Positions 1 through 12,271 of a stretch of DNA of 64,000 bases are shown piece by piece. The stretch's first letter is position 1; the number at the start of each line of letters is the position of its first letter. The notes beneath the pieces were generated by a model. It ran no database searches and was not told the origin of the DNA. It saw only the letters and a list, made by a program, of their open reading frames with translations. The DNA is taken from positions 62,001-126,000 of the forward strand of contig DATNEW010000009.1 in the NCBI GenBank assembly GCA_035606695.1. The letters run 5' to 3'. The translations under genes and the position numbers were made by a program. The DNA is from Gemmatimonadaceae bacterium. GTDB lineage: Bacteria > Gemmatimonadota > Gemmatimonadetes > Gemmatimonadales > Gemmatimonadaceae.

Positions 1-403
1 ACACGAGATCGATCTCCGGCAGAATCTCGCAGATCGAGTTGAGCGGCGTCGCCGGATTGAGCGCCACACCCGCACGACACCCCAGCTCGCGAATGCGATT
101 GAGCTGGCGATGCAAATGCGGCGCGACTTCGGCGTGAATCGTCAGCCCGCTCGCGCCGGCGGCGGCGAAGTCGTCGAAGTACCTCTCCGGCTCGACGACC
201 ATCAGATGCACGTCGAGCGGCAGCGACGTGCGCGACCGCACCGTCTCGATCACCTTGGCGCCGAACGTCAGATTCGGCACGAAGCGGCCGTCCATGACGT
301 CGATGTGCAGCCAGTCGGCACCACCGGCCTCGCACATCGCGATCTCGTCACCCAGCCTCGCGAAGTCGGCGCTGAGAATGGACGGCGCGATGCGAACCGT
401 CAT
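1..403 (-). CDS. rpe: Ribulose-phosphate 3-epimerase, N-terminal 134 residues (runs off the left edge)
   Basis: Interconverts ribulose 5-phosphate and xylulose 5-phosphate in the pentose phosphate and Calvin pathways; cytosolic TIM barrel. Translation from ATG at 403 gives a start with APSILSADF (residues 6-14), the HIDVMDG motif (33-39) and DVHLMV (64-69). These place the usual metal ligands His33, Asp35 and His66; Asp35 is also a catalytic acid/base of the family. The family is about 220 residues, so roughly the last 40% is missing past the window edge. Its ATG overlaps the stop of the upstream PASTA gene as ATGA, so it is the last visible gene of the queA-to-rpe operon. Family assignment is very secure. 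Confidence 0.95.
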   Translation of the reverse strand, partial: MTVRIAPSILSADFARLGDEIAMCEAGGADWLHIDVMDGRFVPNLTFGAKVIETVRSRTSLPLDVHLMVVEPERYFDDFAAAGASGLTIHAEVAPHLHRQLNRIRELGCRAGVALNPATPLNSICEILPEIDLV

Positions 404-729
404 GGCTTGTTCGCGTTGCTCACCGTCAATGTCACCGCGGTCCCTTCGGCCTCTTTGGTACCGGCCGGCGGGTCCTGGCTCAACACGGTGTTGACGGGGG
501 TCGCTTCGCGATACTCCGCGTCGCCGCGCGACGCCGTGAATCCCACCGCGGCCAGCCGCTTGGCCGCGTCGTCGAAGAGAAGCCCGGTGACGTTCGGCAC
601 CTTCGCGTTGCCGGGCACCACGCCCGACGGAAAGATCACGAACGCGACGATGAGATACGCGATCAGAAACCCGCCGATGATCACCGCCGCGTACGGCAGC
701 GATCCGCGGAGCCTCATTCGAAGACTCAT
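400..729 (-). CDS. Membrane-anchored single PASTA-domain protein
   Basis: A 109-residue protein: a short basic N-terminus, one transmembrane helix (about residues 12-35), then one PASTA domain (about 43-106) with the typical VPNVTG opening and DPPAGT turn. PASTA domains are known from Ser/Thr kinases and PBPs, where they sense muropeptides or lipid II outside the cytoplasmic membrane. No kinase or PBP domain is attached. In many bacteria the rsmB-pknB-rpe order puts a PASTA kinase here, so this may be a reduced equivalent (inference). The start at 729 is chosen because its ATG overlaps the rsmB stop (ATGA); the stop overlaps the rpe ATG in the same way. A second Met at residue 5 is possible. 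Confidence 0.8.
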   Translation of the reverse strand: MSLRMRLRGSLPYAAVIIGGFLIAYLIVAFVIFPSGVVPGNAKVPNVTGLLFDDAAKRLAAVGFTASRGDAEYREATPVNTVLSQDPPAGTKEAEGTAVTLTVSNANKP

Positions 730-2111
730 ACGGCGCTCGCCCGCTTGCGGAGCCGCGCCGCGAACGCGCCGTCGGTGCCGTCGCGCTGCGGGAGCACGCG
801 CAAGAGACCGTTGTCCAGCACCTGAGCCGGCACCACACCCTCGGGCGGCGGGTCGAGCTGCCAATCAGAATTCTCTGATAGGAAGCGCTGGATGTGCTCC
901 TCGTTCTCTTCAGGCTCGAGCGAACACGTACTGTAGACCAGCAGCCCGCCGGGCTTGACGATCGTCGCGGCGGCGCGGAGGATGCCGCGCTGCACCGACG
1001 ACATCACCGCCAGGTCGGACATCTTGAGGCGCCACCGCGCGTCGGGATGGCGGCGGAACGTGCCGGTACCGGTGCATGGCGCATCGACGAGCACGAGATC
1101 GACGGGTCTGATCGCCGGCATCCGCGCATCGGCGACGTAGGCGTGCATCGTCGGAATCTCCAGACGATGCGCGTTGTCGATCACGCGCTGCAGACGAACC
1201 GGCGAGAGGTCGCTCGAGAAGACCTGACCGGCCTGCCGCGACAGCTCGATCGACTTGCCACCAGGCGCCGCGCATACATCGGCGACGATCGCGCCCGTCG
1301 GCACGCACGCATACTGGGTGACGAGCGTCGAACCGGGATCCTGAAGATGGAACAATCCCTGACGAAACGGTCCGAGCTCGGTGAGCGACGACACGGGACT
1401 CGACAAGACGATGCTGTCGCGTGCGAGCGGTGCATCGTCCACGTGAACGCCGGCCGATTCGAGCATCGCCTCGAGTTGCTCGCGCACCGCGTGATACGGA
1501 CGCGCGACCAGCGGCGCTTCGCGATTGTTGGCGTCGAGCAGCTTCTGCGTTGCCGCGATTCCCCAACGCTCGACCCAGCGTGCAACGATCCACCGCGGAT
1601 GCGATCCCTCGAGCGACAACACATCGATGGGATCGGCCGGCCGCGGAAGCTCGAGCGCATCGCGCTCGCGGTCGAGGCGGCGCAGCACCGCGTTCGCAAG
1701 CTTGCTCGCGCCGATTCCATGCCGGCGCTTCGCCAGCTCCACGGTCTGCGCGATGGCCGCATACGCCGGCACGCTCTCCATGTAGAGCAGCTGCGCCGCG
1801 CCCAGCCGCAACAGATCGAGCAAGTCGGCGTCGAGACGAACGGTGCCGCCGCGCACGCGGGCGTCGAGATACGCGTCGAGCCGCGCGCGCCGGCGCAGCA
1901 TGCCGTAGACGAGCTCGCGCACCCATCGCCGGTCGCGCGCGTCGAGTCGCGCCGTGCGCCGATCGAACGACGGATCGAGCAGCTCGCCGCCACGAAGATC
2001 CGTGCAGATCTCCGCCGCGGCGTAGCGCGCGTCGGTGATTCCGCCGTGTGGAACGGCGAGACCGCCGTTGCCACCCTCGCTCGAACGACGATCCTGATCA
2101 GCGCCTGGCAT
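726..2111 (-). CDS. rsmB: 16S rRNA (cytosine967-C5)-methyltransferase RsmB
   Basis: Methylates C5 of cytosine 967 in 16S rRNA using SAM. The 461-residue protein has an N-terminal NusB-like helical domain (about 25-155) and a C-terminal Rossmann methyltransferase domain. SAM motif I is [10 protein letters not shown] (278-287). The two RNA m5C methyltransferase cysteines are Cys346 in DAPCTGTG and Cys396 in [10 protein letters not shown]; in the family the latter is the nucleophile and the former helps release product. The start is ATG 2111, just after the fmt stop. The open frame upstream runs inside fmt and reads as Arg-rich shadow. Length fits the family (about 430-460). Confidence 0.93.
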   Translation of the reverse strand: MPGADQDRRSSEGGNGGLAVPHGGITDARYAAAEICTDLRGGELLDPSFDRRTARLDARDRRWVRELVYGMLRRRARLDAYLDARVRGGTVRLDADLLDLLRLGAAQLLYMESVPAYAAIAQTVELAKRRHGIGASKLANAVLRRLDRERDALELPRPADPIDVLSLEGSHPRWIVARWVERWGIAATQKLLDANNREAPLVARPYHAVREQLEAMLESAGVHVDDAPLARDSIVLSSPVSSLTELGPFRQGLFHLQDPGSTLVTQYACVPTGAIVADVCAAPGGKSIELSRQAGQVFSSDLSPVRLQRVIDNAHRLEIPTMHAYVADARMPAIRPVDLVLVDAPCTGTGTFRRHPDARWRLKMSDLAVMSSVQRGILRAAATIVKPGGLLVYSTCSLEPEENEEHIQRFLSENSDWQLDPPPEGVVPAQVLDNGLLRVLPQRDGTDGAFAARLRKRASAV

Positions 2112-2126
2112 ACTATCTAAGATAGT
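2112..2126. other. Perfect 7-bp inverted repeat between fmt and rsmB
   Basis: ACTATCT, one spacer base, AGATAGT. It is AT-rich against the surrounding GC-rich DNA, contains the fmt stop codon, and touches the rsmB ATG. It could be a weak operator or mRNA hairpin. There is no Shine-Dalgarno sequence here, so the structure may influence rsmB translation. Confidence 0.35.
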
Positions 2127-3055
2127 CGTTCCCCAACGCTGATGCCCCGTCCCGATGCCCACTCCTTTGGTGCCACGCGGCGTTTGCCGGCGGGATGCAC
2201 CGCGCCGATCTCCACGGCGCCGCCCAGGCAGGCAACCGTCATCCCGTTTGCATCGACGGCGACGACTTCGCCGGGCGCGAACGTGCCCGTGAGCTCGCGT
2301 TCGCTCGTGCGGCCGCCGAACAGTTTCACGTCGGCGCCCTTGACGGTGCTGTACGCGCCCGGTTTGGGATCGAACGCGCGAATCATTCGCGCGACCGACT
2401 GTGCGTCTTTGGTCCAATCGATTCGCGTGCGCATGCGATCGACCTTCGGCGCGTAAGTCGCGGCGGAATCATCCTGCGCGGTTTCGGCGACGGCGCCCAC
2501 GGTGAACAACGCCAACGCTTCGACGAGCGCCAGCGCGCCCATCTCGGCCAACCGCATCTGGAGCTCGCCGTACGTCTCATCCGCCGGGATCGGCGTGCGC
2601 ATCTGGAGAATCGACGGACCCGCATCGAGCGCTTTCACCATCCGCATGATGGTGATGCCGGTTTCGTCGAGGCCTTGAAGAATCGCCGCCTGAATCGGCG
2701 CGGCACCGCGAAGCTTCGGCAAGAGCGACGCGTGAATGTTGATGGTGCCCAGTCGCGGCAGGTCGATGACTTCCTGCGGCAGAATGTGGCCGTACGCCAC
2801 GACGACCGAGATGTCCGGCGCGAGCTCGCGCACGCGCGACACGAATTCGTCACCGCGCGGACGTTCCGGTTGCAACACCGGGATCTGCTCGGCGAGTGCG
2901 ACGGTTTTTACGGGCGGCGGTTCGAGTGTGGAACGAGAGCGCCCGACGGCGCGATCCGGTTGCGTCACGACGCCGACGACCTCGAAGCCTTCGCCGATCA
3001 GCGCGCTGAGTGGCGGAACCGCGAAATCAGGCGTGCCCCAGAAGAGCACGCGCAT
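2117..3055 (-). CDS. fmt: Methionyl-tRNA formyltransferase
   Basis: Formylates Met-tRNAi using 10-formyl-THF for translation initiation. It has 312 residues, the usual length. The N-terminal hydrolase domain starts MRVLFWGTPDFAVPPL. The folate/catalytic triad is visible as Asn106 and His108 (in GTINIHASLLP) and Asp144 (in KALDAGPS); the tRNA-facing segment SLLPKLRGAAPIQ follows. The C-terminal OB-fold domain begins near residue 205. The stop of def directly abuts this ATG (def TGA 3058-3056, fmt ATG 3055), the classic def-fmt pair that adds and removes the formyl group. Confidence 0.95.
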   Translation of the reverse strand: MRVLFWGTPDFAVPPLSALIGEGFEVVGVVTQPDRAVGRSRSTLEPPPVKTVALAEQIPVLQPERPRGDEFVSRVRELAPDISVVVAYGHILPQEVIDLPRLGTINIHASLLPKLRGAAPIQAAILQGLDETGITIMRMVKALDAGPSILQMRTPIPADETYGELQMRLAEMGALALVEALALFTVGAVAETAQDDSAATYAPKVDRMRTRIDWTKDAQSVARMIRAFDPKPGAYSTVKGADVKLFGGRTSERELTGTFAPGEVVAVDANGMTVACLGGAVEIGAVHPAGKRRVAPKEWASGRGISVGERLS

Positions 3056-3612
3056 TCAGAGCTCCTCGTCGGGGTGCGCGTGCGAACGCGCTGGATCGCT
3101 CTCGAGCTTGCGAATGAATCCGGGATATTTGTCCTTCTCTTTTTGCCACTTCGCCATCGCCGAGCGTCGCTTGAGCACGCTCATGTAATCGATGAACAGT
3201 TTGCCGTGAAGGTGGTCGATCTCGTGCTGCAAGCAGCGGCCGAGCAGCTCACCCGCCTCGACCTCGAACTCCTTTCCCTCGAGATCGAGCGCGCGCACGC
3301 GCACGCGCGTCGGCCGCTCGACGTCGCCGTACACGTCGGGAATCGACAGGCAGCCTTCTTCGGCTTTTGCCGTTTTCGAATCGCGCTCGAGAATTTCCGG
3401 ATTGATGATGACGAGTGGACTGTCGTCGACGTCCACGACCGCGACGCGTTCCGTGCGGCCGACCTGCGGTGCGGCGAGACCGATGCCCTTGGCCAGATAC
3501 ATCGTGTCGAACATGTTCTTCACGAGGGTGCGAAGCTCATCGGTGATCTCGCCGACCGGCTTCGTCTCCTCGCGCAGCACGGGATCACCCAGGACGCGGA
3601 TGTCGAGAATGC

Positions 3613-3616
<4 letters not shown>
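3056..3616 (-). CDS. def: Peptide deformylase
   Basis: Removes the N-formyl group from nascent proteins; a metalloenzyme (Fe or Zn). All three family motifs are present: GIGLAAPQ (44-51), EGCLS with ligand Cys89 (87-91), and HEIDH (131-135) with two His ligands and catalytic Glu132. The 186 residues match a type 1 enzyme. The start codon is GTG at 3616 and overlaps the yajC stop (GTGA), so translation is probably coupled to yajC. It sits immediately upstream of fmt. Confidence 0.95.
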
Positions 3617-6231
<2,615 letters not shown>

Positions 6232-6353
6232 GCGACTAAGCTAGCCGGGCGATCAGGGTGTGGCGCTCAGAGCCGGGGACGTCTCGCGGCGTCTCGCTTC
6301 CGGCGTCTCGCGCCCAGGCGCTCCGGGCCGGCCGTGGTGTATCCTGAGCGCGT

Positions 6354-6457
6354 GTCATTCCGAGCGCGGCGAGGAATCTGGCGTCCCGGCGGATTGGCCG
6401 GCCACGCGACCGGGCCGTTAGATCCCTCGCCTTCGCTACGCTCCGGCTCGGGATGAC
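6354..6457. repeat. Dispersed palindromic repeat, family A, copy 1
   Basis: The element begins GTCATTCCGAGC and ends GCTCGGGATGAC; the arms are reverse complements with one mismatch. It occupies the middle of the 298-bp ruvB-queA gap (6232-6529), which holds no convincing gene. The remainder of the gap is GC-rich and contains a short repeated GGCGTCTCGC-type motif near 6283-6317. Related copies are at 10940, 12272, 14327 and 25989. Confidence 0.7.
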
Positions 6458-6529
6458 CAGACCGCGCGGACGCGCCCACGGGGCCGACGCGCGGCCGCGG
6501 TACCCTCTCGAAGTAACGCCCTTCAAGAC

Positions 6530-7555
6530 CTAGAACAGCGACTCCTGCCCCAGCGGTTCCCTCGGCGTAAATCCAAAATGCCGATACGCCTGCGCCGTCG
6601 CCACACGCCCGCGCGGCGTACGCTGCAGAAAGCCATGCTGCACGAGAAACGGCTCGTACACTTCCTGAATCGTGTTCTCATCCTCGCCGATCGCCGCACC
6701 GATCGTGTTCAATCCAACCGGGCCGCCGTCGAACTTCTCGATGATCGTCTTGATGATGCGCGCATCCATGTCGTCGAGGCCGAACATGTCCACGTCGAGT
6801 AGCGCGAGCGCCTGATCGGCGATCGCCTTCGTGATCACACCACCGCCCTTCACCTGCGCGTAGTCGCGCACGCGGCGCAGCAGGCGGTTCGCCACACGCG
6901 GTGTTCCACGCGCGCGCCGCGCAATCTCCGACGCGCCGTCGCTCTCGATCTCGACCTTCATCACGTCCGCCGTGCGGCGCACGATCAACTCGAGATCCTC
7001 GGCCGGATAAAAGTTGAGCCGCTGCTCGATGCCGAAGCGCGCGCGCATCGGCGCCGTCAGCATGCCAAGTCGTGTCGTCGCGCCAATGAGCGTGAAGGGC
7101 TCGATCGCCATGCTGATCGTCTGCGCCTTCGGCCCGTCGGACAAGCGAATGTCAATTTTGTAATCCTCCATCGCCGGATAGAGGAACTCTTCAATGATAG
7201 GCCGCAGCCTATGGATTTCGTCGATGAACAGAATGTCGCCGGGCCGCATGTTCGTGAGCGTCGAGACGAGATCGCCCGGCTTCTCGAGCGCGGGTCCCGA
7301 GCTCGTGCGAATGTTCACGCCCAACTCGCGCGCGATCAGCTCGGCCAGGGTGGTCTTGCCGAGTCCCGGTGGTCCGAAGAACAGCGTGTGGTCGAGCGGC
7401 TCGCGGCGCGCCAGCGCGGCGTCGATGTAGATCCGCAAACTCTCCTTCACCTTTTGCTGGCCGATGAATTCGGCGAGCCGCTGCGGACGAAGGGAGAGCT
7501 CGACGACCGACTCGTCGCTCAAGACTTCAGGGGTCGTAATCTCGGCTCGCGACAT
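6530..7555 (-). CDS. ruvB: Holliday junction branch migration helicase RuvB
   Basis: AAA+ motor that, with RuvA, drives branch migration of Holliday junctions. The 341 residues match the family. Walker A is GPPGLGKTT (61-69), Walker B LFIDEIH (109-115), sensor I GATTRLG, and the C-terminal winged helix contains [16 protein letters not shown]. ruvA and ruvC lie about 5 kb away on the same strand (12390-13516), separated by a divergently oriented surface-protein module and an aminotransferase; in many bacteria ruvCAB is contiguous. Confidence 0.96.
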   Translation of the reverse strand: MSRAEITTPEVLSDESVVELSLRPQRLAEFIGQQKVKESLRIYIDAALARREPLDHTLFFGPPGLGKTTLAELIARELGVNIRTSSGPALEKPGDLVSTLTNMRPGDILFIDEIHRLRPIIEEFLYPAMEDYKIDIRLSDGPKAQTISMAIEPFTLIGATTRLGMLTAPMRARFGIEQRLNFYPAEDLELIVRRTADVMKVEIESDGASEIARRARGTPRVANRLLRRVRDYAQVKGGGVITKAIADQALALLDVDMFGLDDMDARIIKTIIEKFDGGPVGLNTIGAAIGEDENTIQEVYEPFLVQHGFLQRTPRGRVATAQAYRHFGFTPREPLGQESLF

Positions 7556-7751
7556 CGCTACACACTATCAGGCGGGGTGTTGTTCGGCCAACCGGTGAAC
7601 CGCGTTCGCGGTCCGATCAAAATATACCCCGAATAGACGCCGAAGTGCAGCGCCGCGTCACCGCGGCCGAAACTCTGATCGAATCCCCCCGCCGCCGCGA
7701 TGAACGAAGCCGGCGGCCGTTCTCGAATCCCAAAAACCGAAGACGGTACCC

Positions 7752-8801
7752 ATGCACAAAAAGTCCGCATGGCTGAGCATAGTCGTGCTCGGCAGTCTGG
7801 CGGCGTGTGACATTCCCACCGCGGCGCCGAAGTACACGACGCAGTGGGACATTCCCGCCAAGAGCACGTCGATCTCCGTGAACTCCTTGCTGCCGAGCGG
7901 CGTGAGTGCGACCGCGGACAACAGTGCATTCCAGGCGACGATCTCGCCGTCGTCGACGACCATCAGCCGTTCGCTCGGGCAGGATTGCTCGGCGTGCGCG
8001 GCGTCGAACGGCTTCAGCATTCCGAAGCCGGCGTTCGTCGGCCAGGGCAACGCGAGCGTCGCGCTGCCGAGCGGCGTCGCGAGCGCCACGCTGGTGCGCG
8101 ACACGCTGACGGTGACGATCAACAACGGCTTCAACTTCGATCCCATTCGTCCGAGCCCGACGGCGCGTGGGTATTACGTCGTTCGCGTGTTGAGCGGCAC
8201 GACGGTGGTTGGCCGCGACTCGCTCGATGGCAGCGCGATCGCGATGCCCGCGGGCGGCGTCGTGACTCGCAAGATCGCGCTCGCCGGCACCATCGCCGGA
8301 AATGGCGGACTGCAGATCGTCACCTCGCTCAGCTCGCCCGCCGGCGACGCCGTGTCCATGGACATGACGCGCACGATCAGCGTGAGCGGCAGCACGGGCC
8401 CGCTGTATCTCTCGAGCGCGTCGGTCAGTCTCGCGAATCAGACCGTGTCGTCGAGCGCCACGCAGTTCGATCTCAGCAGCCTCGATAAGTCGATCACCGA
8501 TCGCGTGAACGACGGCGCGCTCGAGCTCACCGTGACGAACCCCTTCGCCGCGACGGGCAACCTGAGCGTCACACTCACGGCGGACGGCACGACGATCACG
8601 AAACCGGTCGTGCTGGGATCCGGCACCACGACGCCGGTGGTCTCGCTGACGAAGAGCGATCTCCAGGCGCTGTTCGGCCATCAGGTCGCCATTGGCTTCG
8701 CCGGCACGGTGAGTGGAAGCAACGTTGTCGTCACGCCGGGGCAGACGGTTTCCGTCGTCGCGCGCATGCAAATCGGTCTCAATACCGGGAGCAATCAATG
8801 A
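7752..8801 (+). CDS. Secreted lipoprotein of unknown function
   Basis: 349 residues with a type II signal peptide: basic start MHKK, hydrophobic core, lipobox LAAC with Cys19. The mature part is rich in Ser, Thr, Gly and Val with many repeated beta-strand-like segments, suggesting a beta-sandwich or adhesin-like extracellular protein. A CSAC pair near residue 79 could form a disulfide. The next gene overlaps by 4 bp (ATGA), so lipoprotein and barrel are translated together and may form an outer-membrane pair (inference). I do not recognise a named family. The 196 bp between ruvB and this gene are divergent and should hold promoters for both directions. Confidence 0.75.
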   Translation: MHKKSAWLSIVVLGSLAACDIPTAAPKYTTQWDIPAKSTSISVNSLLPSGVSATADNSAFQATISPSSTTISRSLGQDCSACAASNGFSIPKPAFVGQGNASVALPSGVASATLVRDTLTVTINNGFNFDPIRPSPTARGYYVVRVLSGTTVVGRDSLDGSAIAMPAGGVVTRKIALAGTIAGNGGLQIVTSLSSPAGDAVSMDMTRTISVSGSTGPLYLSSASVSLANQTVSSSATQFDLSSLDKSITDRVNDGALELTVTNPFAATGNLSVTLTADGTTITKPVVLGSGTTTPVVSLTKSDLQALFGHQVAIGFAGTVSGSNVVVTPGQTVSVVARMQIGLNTGSNQ

Positions 8802-10075
8802 GCACGAATAACCATCGCGGCGCGCGCGTGGCGAGCGCTCTCGTTCTCGTCGCGTTTGCAGCGACCGCCAGCGCGCAGCTGCCCAACGCAAGCCCGAGCG
8901 CGACCGGTTTGAGCAACGCGTACACCGCGCGGGCGCGCGGCTACGACGCCGTGGCGTGGAATCCGGCGAACCTCGGAATGCCTGGGAATCCGGCGTTCTC
9001 GTTCACCGCGCTCGCGCTGAGCGGCTCGTCGGGTCTCGATCCGATTTCGTTGAGCGACGTCGCGCCGTACTCCGGCAAGGATCTTCCCGCGGCGCAGCGC
9101 GAGAGCTGGTTGCAGAAGGTGACCGCGAAGGGCGGCGAAAACGGCCGTCTCGACGCGGGCGTCACGTTCCTGGCGTTGAGCGCGGGTCCGCTCGCGCTCC
9201 AGGTCGGATCGTCGGTCGCGGGCAGTACGAAGCTCAATCCCGATGCGTTCCAGGCGATCATGTTCGGCAACGCCGGGCGCACCGGACAGGTGTCGACGCT
9301 CAACCTCGCTGGTTCCGGCGTGCACGCCGGTGCGTTCACAACGGCCGGTTTGAGCTATGCGTTGTCGTTCGGCGGCGGCGCGAAGTCGGCGAGCCACGCG
9401 GCGCTCGGCGTTACCGCGAAGTACGTCGCGGGCAACGCGGTCGCGATCGCGCAGGATCAGGGCAGCACCGCGGGCAACACGGTGTCGGTGAACCTGCCGG
9501 TCGTGTACTCGAATCCTGATTCGAGCAAAGTTGCGGGCTCGGGCGTTGGTGTCGACGTGGGCTTCGCGTGGAGCCAGGGAAAACTGAGCTTCGGCGCCAC
9601 GGCGCAGAACGTCTTCAACTCGTTCGCGTGGGATGAGACCAAGCTGTACTCGAAGGTCGGCACGGCGTTGTTCGACGGGAACAGCAACACGTCGGATTTC
9701 ACGGCCGGTCCGTATGCTCAGGCGCCTGCCTCGCTTCGCCACCAGGTCACCGATGACAAGTTCAAGCCGATCCTCGGCCTTGGCCTGGCGTACGGATGGC
9801 GTCGGTCGATCATTCTCTCGGCTGATGCACGGCAGCAGACCGGCGATGCATTGCTCATCGGCCCGAAAACGTCGGTCGGCGGCGGCATCGACTATGAGTG
9901 GCTGCCGTTGCTGCGCCTGCGCGCGGGTGCGTCGTACATCACCAATGGCTGGGGCATGTCGGGTGGCGTCGGGCTTCAGCTCGGCCACTATGAGCTGGGT
10001 GCCGGCTTGGCGATGCGCACCGTGAACGGCGGCAAGGAGCCGGGCGTCACGGTGAACTTGATTTCAATTCACTAA
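8798..10075 (+). CDS. Outer-membrane beta-barrel protein, FadL/DUF5723-like
   Basis: 425 residues. A signal peptide ends ATASA before Gln27. The mature N-terminus (SPSATGLSNAYTARARGYDAVAWNPANLG) follows the pattern typical of FadL/PorV-type barrels, in which a Gly-rich start precedes a WNPA motif. The rest alternates hydrophobic and polar residues, and the last strands (near GVGLQLGHYELGAGLAMR) fit a barrel. It overlaps the upstream lipoprotein by 4 bp. The barrel assignment is fairly strong; ligand and exact family are unknown. A strong terminator follows 30 bp after the stop. Confidence 0.7.
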   Translation: MSTNNHRGARVASALVLVAFAATASAQLPNASPSATGLSNAYTARARGYDAVAWNPANLGMPGNPAFSFTALALSGSSGLDPISLSDVAPYSGKDLPAAQRESWLQKVTAKGGENGRLDAGVTFLALSAGPLALQVGSSVAGSTKLNPDAFQAIMFGNAGRTGQVSTLNLAGSGVHAGAFTTAGLSYALSFGGGAKSASHAALGVTAKYVAGNAVAIAQDQGSTAGNTVSVNLPVVYSNPDSSKVAGSGVGVDVGFAWSQGKLSFGATAQNVFNSFAWDETKLYSKVGTALFDGNSNTSDFTAGPYAQAPASLRHQVTDDKFKPILGLGLAYGWRRSIILSADARQQTGDALLIGPKTSVGGGIDYEWLPLLRLRAGASYITNGWGMSGGVGLQLGHYELGAGLAMRTVNGGKEPGVTVNLISIH

Positions 10076-10106
10076 AGCGCTCGTTCGATCGCAGACCATC
10101 GTCTCA

Positions 10107-10150
10107 GCGAACGCGGCGGCCCATCACGGGTCGCCGCGTTCGCGTTTTCT
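10107..10150 (+). terminator. Intrinsic terminator after the lipoprotein-barrel operon
   Basis: A 16-bp stem with one G-T wobble (GCGAACGCGGCGGCCC pairing with GGGTCGCCGCGTTCGC), a 5-nt loop ATCAC, then GTTTTCT. Good placement just downstream of the barrel gene and before the next gene's start. Confidence 0.85.
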
Positions 10151-10184
10151 GGACGTGCGGGCTTTGACGGCGTATCGTCGGTGC

Positions 10185-10931
10185 ATGTATTGGGTCCGCG
10201 CATGCGTGATGATTCTGGGAATGACGCTTGCCGCCGGTCATCTCGGCGCGCAGGTCGTGCGGCTGCGGATCACTGATGCCGCCAGCGACGCACCGCTGCC
10301 CAACGCGACCATCACCGCGATCGGTGAGCGAATGCAGTGGCGATCCGATTCAACCGGCCGCGTCGTCGTCGCCGTGCGCCGTCCCGGCGCGAACATCTTC
10401 ACCATTCGCCGCCTTGGGTTCGACGAAATCACGACGACGCTCGAGGTACCCGAGCGCGACACGCTGAACGTGCACGTGATCATGCATGCTGCCGCGCGCA
10501 CGCTCGACACGGTGACGGTGAATGCAGTTCCGGTCGTGGCGCGCCTCTCGGACTTCGAGCGCCGCCGGCAGCAGAAGGGCGGCGGAACGTTCATCACGCG
10601 CGCGGAGATCGAGAACAATCCGCCGATCCAGACGGCGGATCTATTGCGCCGCGTGTCGTCGGTCGACGTGCGCCAGAAGGGAATGCAGACGGTGGTCGTC
10701 TCGCGCCGCGGACCGGTGAGCGTGCTGGTCACGCCGGACATGTGCGTGATGCCGCTCGGACGCGACGGGTTGATTCTCGGACCGAACTACAATCTCAACG
10801 ACATTCCGGCCAATGAGATTTACGGGATCGAGGTCTATCCCGGGCCGGCGGACATTCCGGTGGAGTTTCGGAATTCGCTGCCGAATGGGAACTGCGGGTT
10901 GATCATGGTGTGGACGCGGAGTTCGCGTTGA
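10185..10931 (+). CDS. Secreted carboxypeptidase-regulatory-like plus TonB-plug-like protein without a barrel
   Basis: 248 residues from ATG 10185 (a GTG 30 bp upstream is less likely). A signal peptide ends near GAQ22. Residues about 25-110 form a carboxypeptidase-regulatory-like beta-sandwich (VVRLRITDAASDAPLPNATI), followed by a TonB-plug-like domain (TADLLRRVSSVDV and EIYGIEVYPGPADIPVEF). This is the front end of a SusC/TonB-dependent receptor without the barrel; short stand-alone versions occur in Gemmatimonadota and Bacteroidota (general knowledge). It may be a periplasmic or outer-membrane accessory, or a truncated receptor. The reading frame is clean to the end and codon use is normal, which argues against recent decay. 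Confidence 0.7.
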   Translation: MYWVRACVMILGMTLAAGHLGAQVVRLRITDAASDAPLPNATITAIGERMQWRSDSTGRVVVAVRRPGANIFTIRRLGFDEITTTLEVPERDTLNVHVIMHAAARTLDTVTVNAVPVVARLSDFERRRQQKGGGTFITRAEIENNPPIQTADLLRRVSSVDVRQKGMQTVVVSRRGPVSVLVTPDMCVMPLGRDGLILGPNYNLNDIPANEIYGIEVYPGPADIPVEFRNSLPNGNCGLIMVWTRSSR

Positions 10932-10939
10932 GTGCGTGT

Positions 10940-11059
10940 GTCATCCCGAGCGGAGGCGCGAAGCGCCGGAGTCGAGGGACCCTTCACAGCGGAGGGCTTC
11001 TCCGTCGGGACGGGGGCCTTCGACTCCTCTTCGCTGGGCTCAGGGTCGCTCAGGATGAC
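10940..11059. repeat. Dispersed palindromic repeat, family A, copy 2
   Basis: Begins GTCATCCCGAGC and ends GCTCAGGATGAC. It fills the convergent gap between the plug-like gene (plus) and the aminotransferase (minus), where a bidirectional terminator is expected. It contains an internal GCGCGAAGCGCCGGAGT segment resembling the core of family B repeats, which hints that the two families recombine or share ancestry. Confidence 0.7.
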
Positions 11060-11069
11060 AATGCTTCCT

Positions 11070-12248
11070 TCAGGACGCCGATGCCCTGCGCTCCAACGCC
11101 GCCCGCAACCCCGCCAACCGCTCGGCCGCACGATCCAGCGTCTCCTGCTTCTTACAGAACGCGAACCGCGTGAAGGTGCGCCCGTCTTCCTTCCGCGAGT
11201 AGAAGCTCGACCCCGGCACCGTCGCGACGCCGATCTCCTGCGTCATCCACTTCGCGAACGTCACGTCATCGAGATCACTGATCGCCGAGAAGTCGGCGAA
11301 GATGTAGTACGCGCCTTCGGGGACGCAGAACTCGAAGCCCTGCTCGCGGAGCACCCCGGTCATGAAATCGCGGCGCTTCTTGTACTCGAGCGTGAAGTGA
11401 TTGTAATAATCGGCGTCGAACGCGAAGCCGACGGCCGCCGCGGTCTGCAGCGGCGCCGGCGCGCCGACTGTTAGAAAATCGTGAATCTTGCGAATGGGAC
11501 CAGTCTGCGCCGGCGGCGCGATGATCCAGCCGATGCGCCACCCCGTCGCGCTCCACGTCTTGGACAGCGACGAGATCGTGATGGTGCGCTCGCGCATGCC
11601 GGGCCATGTCGCCAGCGGATGGTGATGCCCCGTGTAGATCATGTGCTCGTACGGCTCGTCCGTGATCGCCCACGCATCGTGCTCGACGCACAAGCTCGCG
11701 ATGAGATCCATGTCGGCGCGCGACAGCACGCGGCCCGTCGGATTGTGCGGGGTGTTCACGACGATCGCTTTCGTGCGCGAGCTGAACGCCTTGCGCAGCC
11801 GATCCGGATCGATGCGCCAGTCCGGCTTCTCGAGCGGAACGAACACCGGCGTGGCACCGGCCAGAATCGCGTCGGGGCCGTAATTCTCGTAGAACGGCTC
11901 GAGGACGATCACTTCGTCCCCCGGATTCATCAGCGCCATGAAGACGGACGCCATGGCTTCCGTCGCGCCGCACGTGACCGTGACGTCGCGATCCGGATCG
12001 ACCTCCATGTTGTACCACCGCCGATACTTCTCGGCGATCGCTTGCCGCAGCACCGGCGTGCCCCACGTGACGGCGTACTGGTTGATGTCGCCGTTGATCG
12101 CCGTGCACGCCGCTTCCTTCATCGGCTCGGGCATCGGGAAATCGGGAAATCCCTGCGCGAGATTCACCGCGTTGTGCATGCTCGCGATGCGCGTCATCTC
12201 GCGAATCACCGACTCGGTGAACGTGACCGTACGATTGGCTGCAAGCAC
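11070..12248 (-). CDS. Class I/II pyridoxal-phosphate aminotransferase
   Basis: 392 residues, GTG start. Fold type I aminotransferase features: AQGFPDFP (31-38) near the N-terminus, NTPHNPTGR (165-173), DEPYEH (197-202), and the PLP lysine Lys230 in SSLSKTWSATGWR, followed by RIGW. The QGFPDF motif and overall pattern resemble kynurenine/glutamine transaminase K and the methionine aminotransferase YbdL subgroup. The substrate cannot be read from sequence, so I leave it general. It follows ruvA on the same strand but is separated from it by repeat copy 3, so it may be transcribed independently. Confidence 0.88.
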   Translation of the reverse strand: MLAANRTVTFTESVIREMTRIASMHNAVNLAQGFPDFPMPEPMKEAACTAINGDINQYAVTWGTPVLRQAIAEKYRRWYNMEVDPDRDVTVTCGATEAMASVFMALMNPGDEVIVLEPFYENYGPDAILAGATPVFVPLEKPDWRIDPDRLRKAFSSRTKAIVVNTPHNPTGRVLSRADMDLIASLCVEHDAWAITDEPYEHMIYTGHHHPLATWPGMRERTITISSLSKTWSATGWRIGWIIAPPAQTGPIRKIHDFLTVGAPAPLQTAAAVGFAFDADYYNHFTLEYKKRRDFMTGVLREQGFEFCVPEGAYYIFADFSAISDLDDVTFAKWMTQEIGVATVPGSSFYSRKEDGRTFTRFAFCKKQETLDRAAERLAGLRAALERRASAS

Positions 12249-12271
12249 TCGTTAGTTCCTCACCCGTGACT

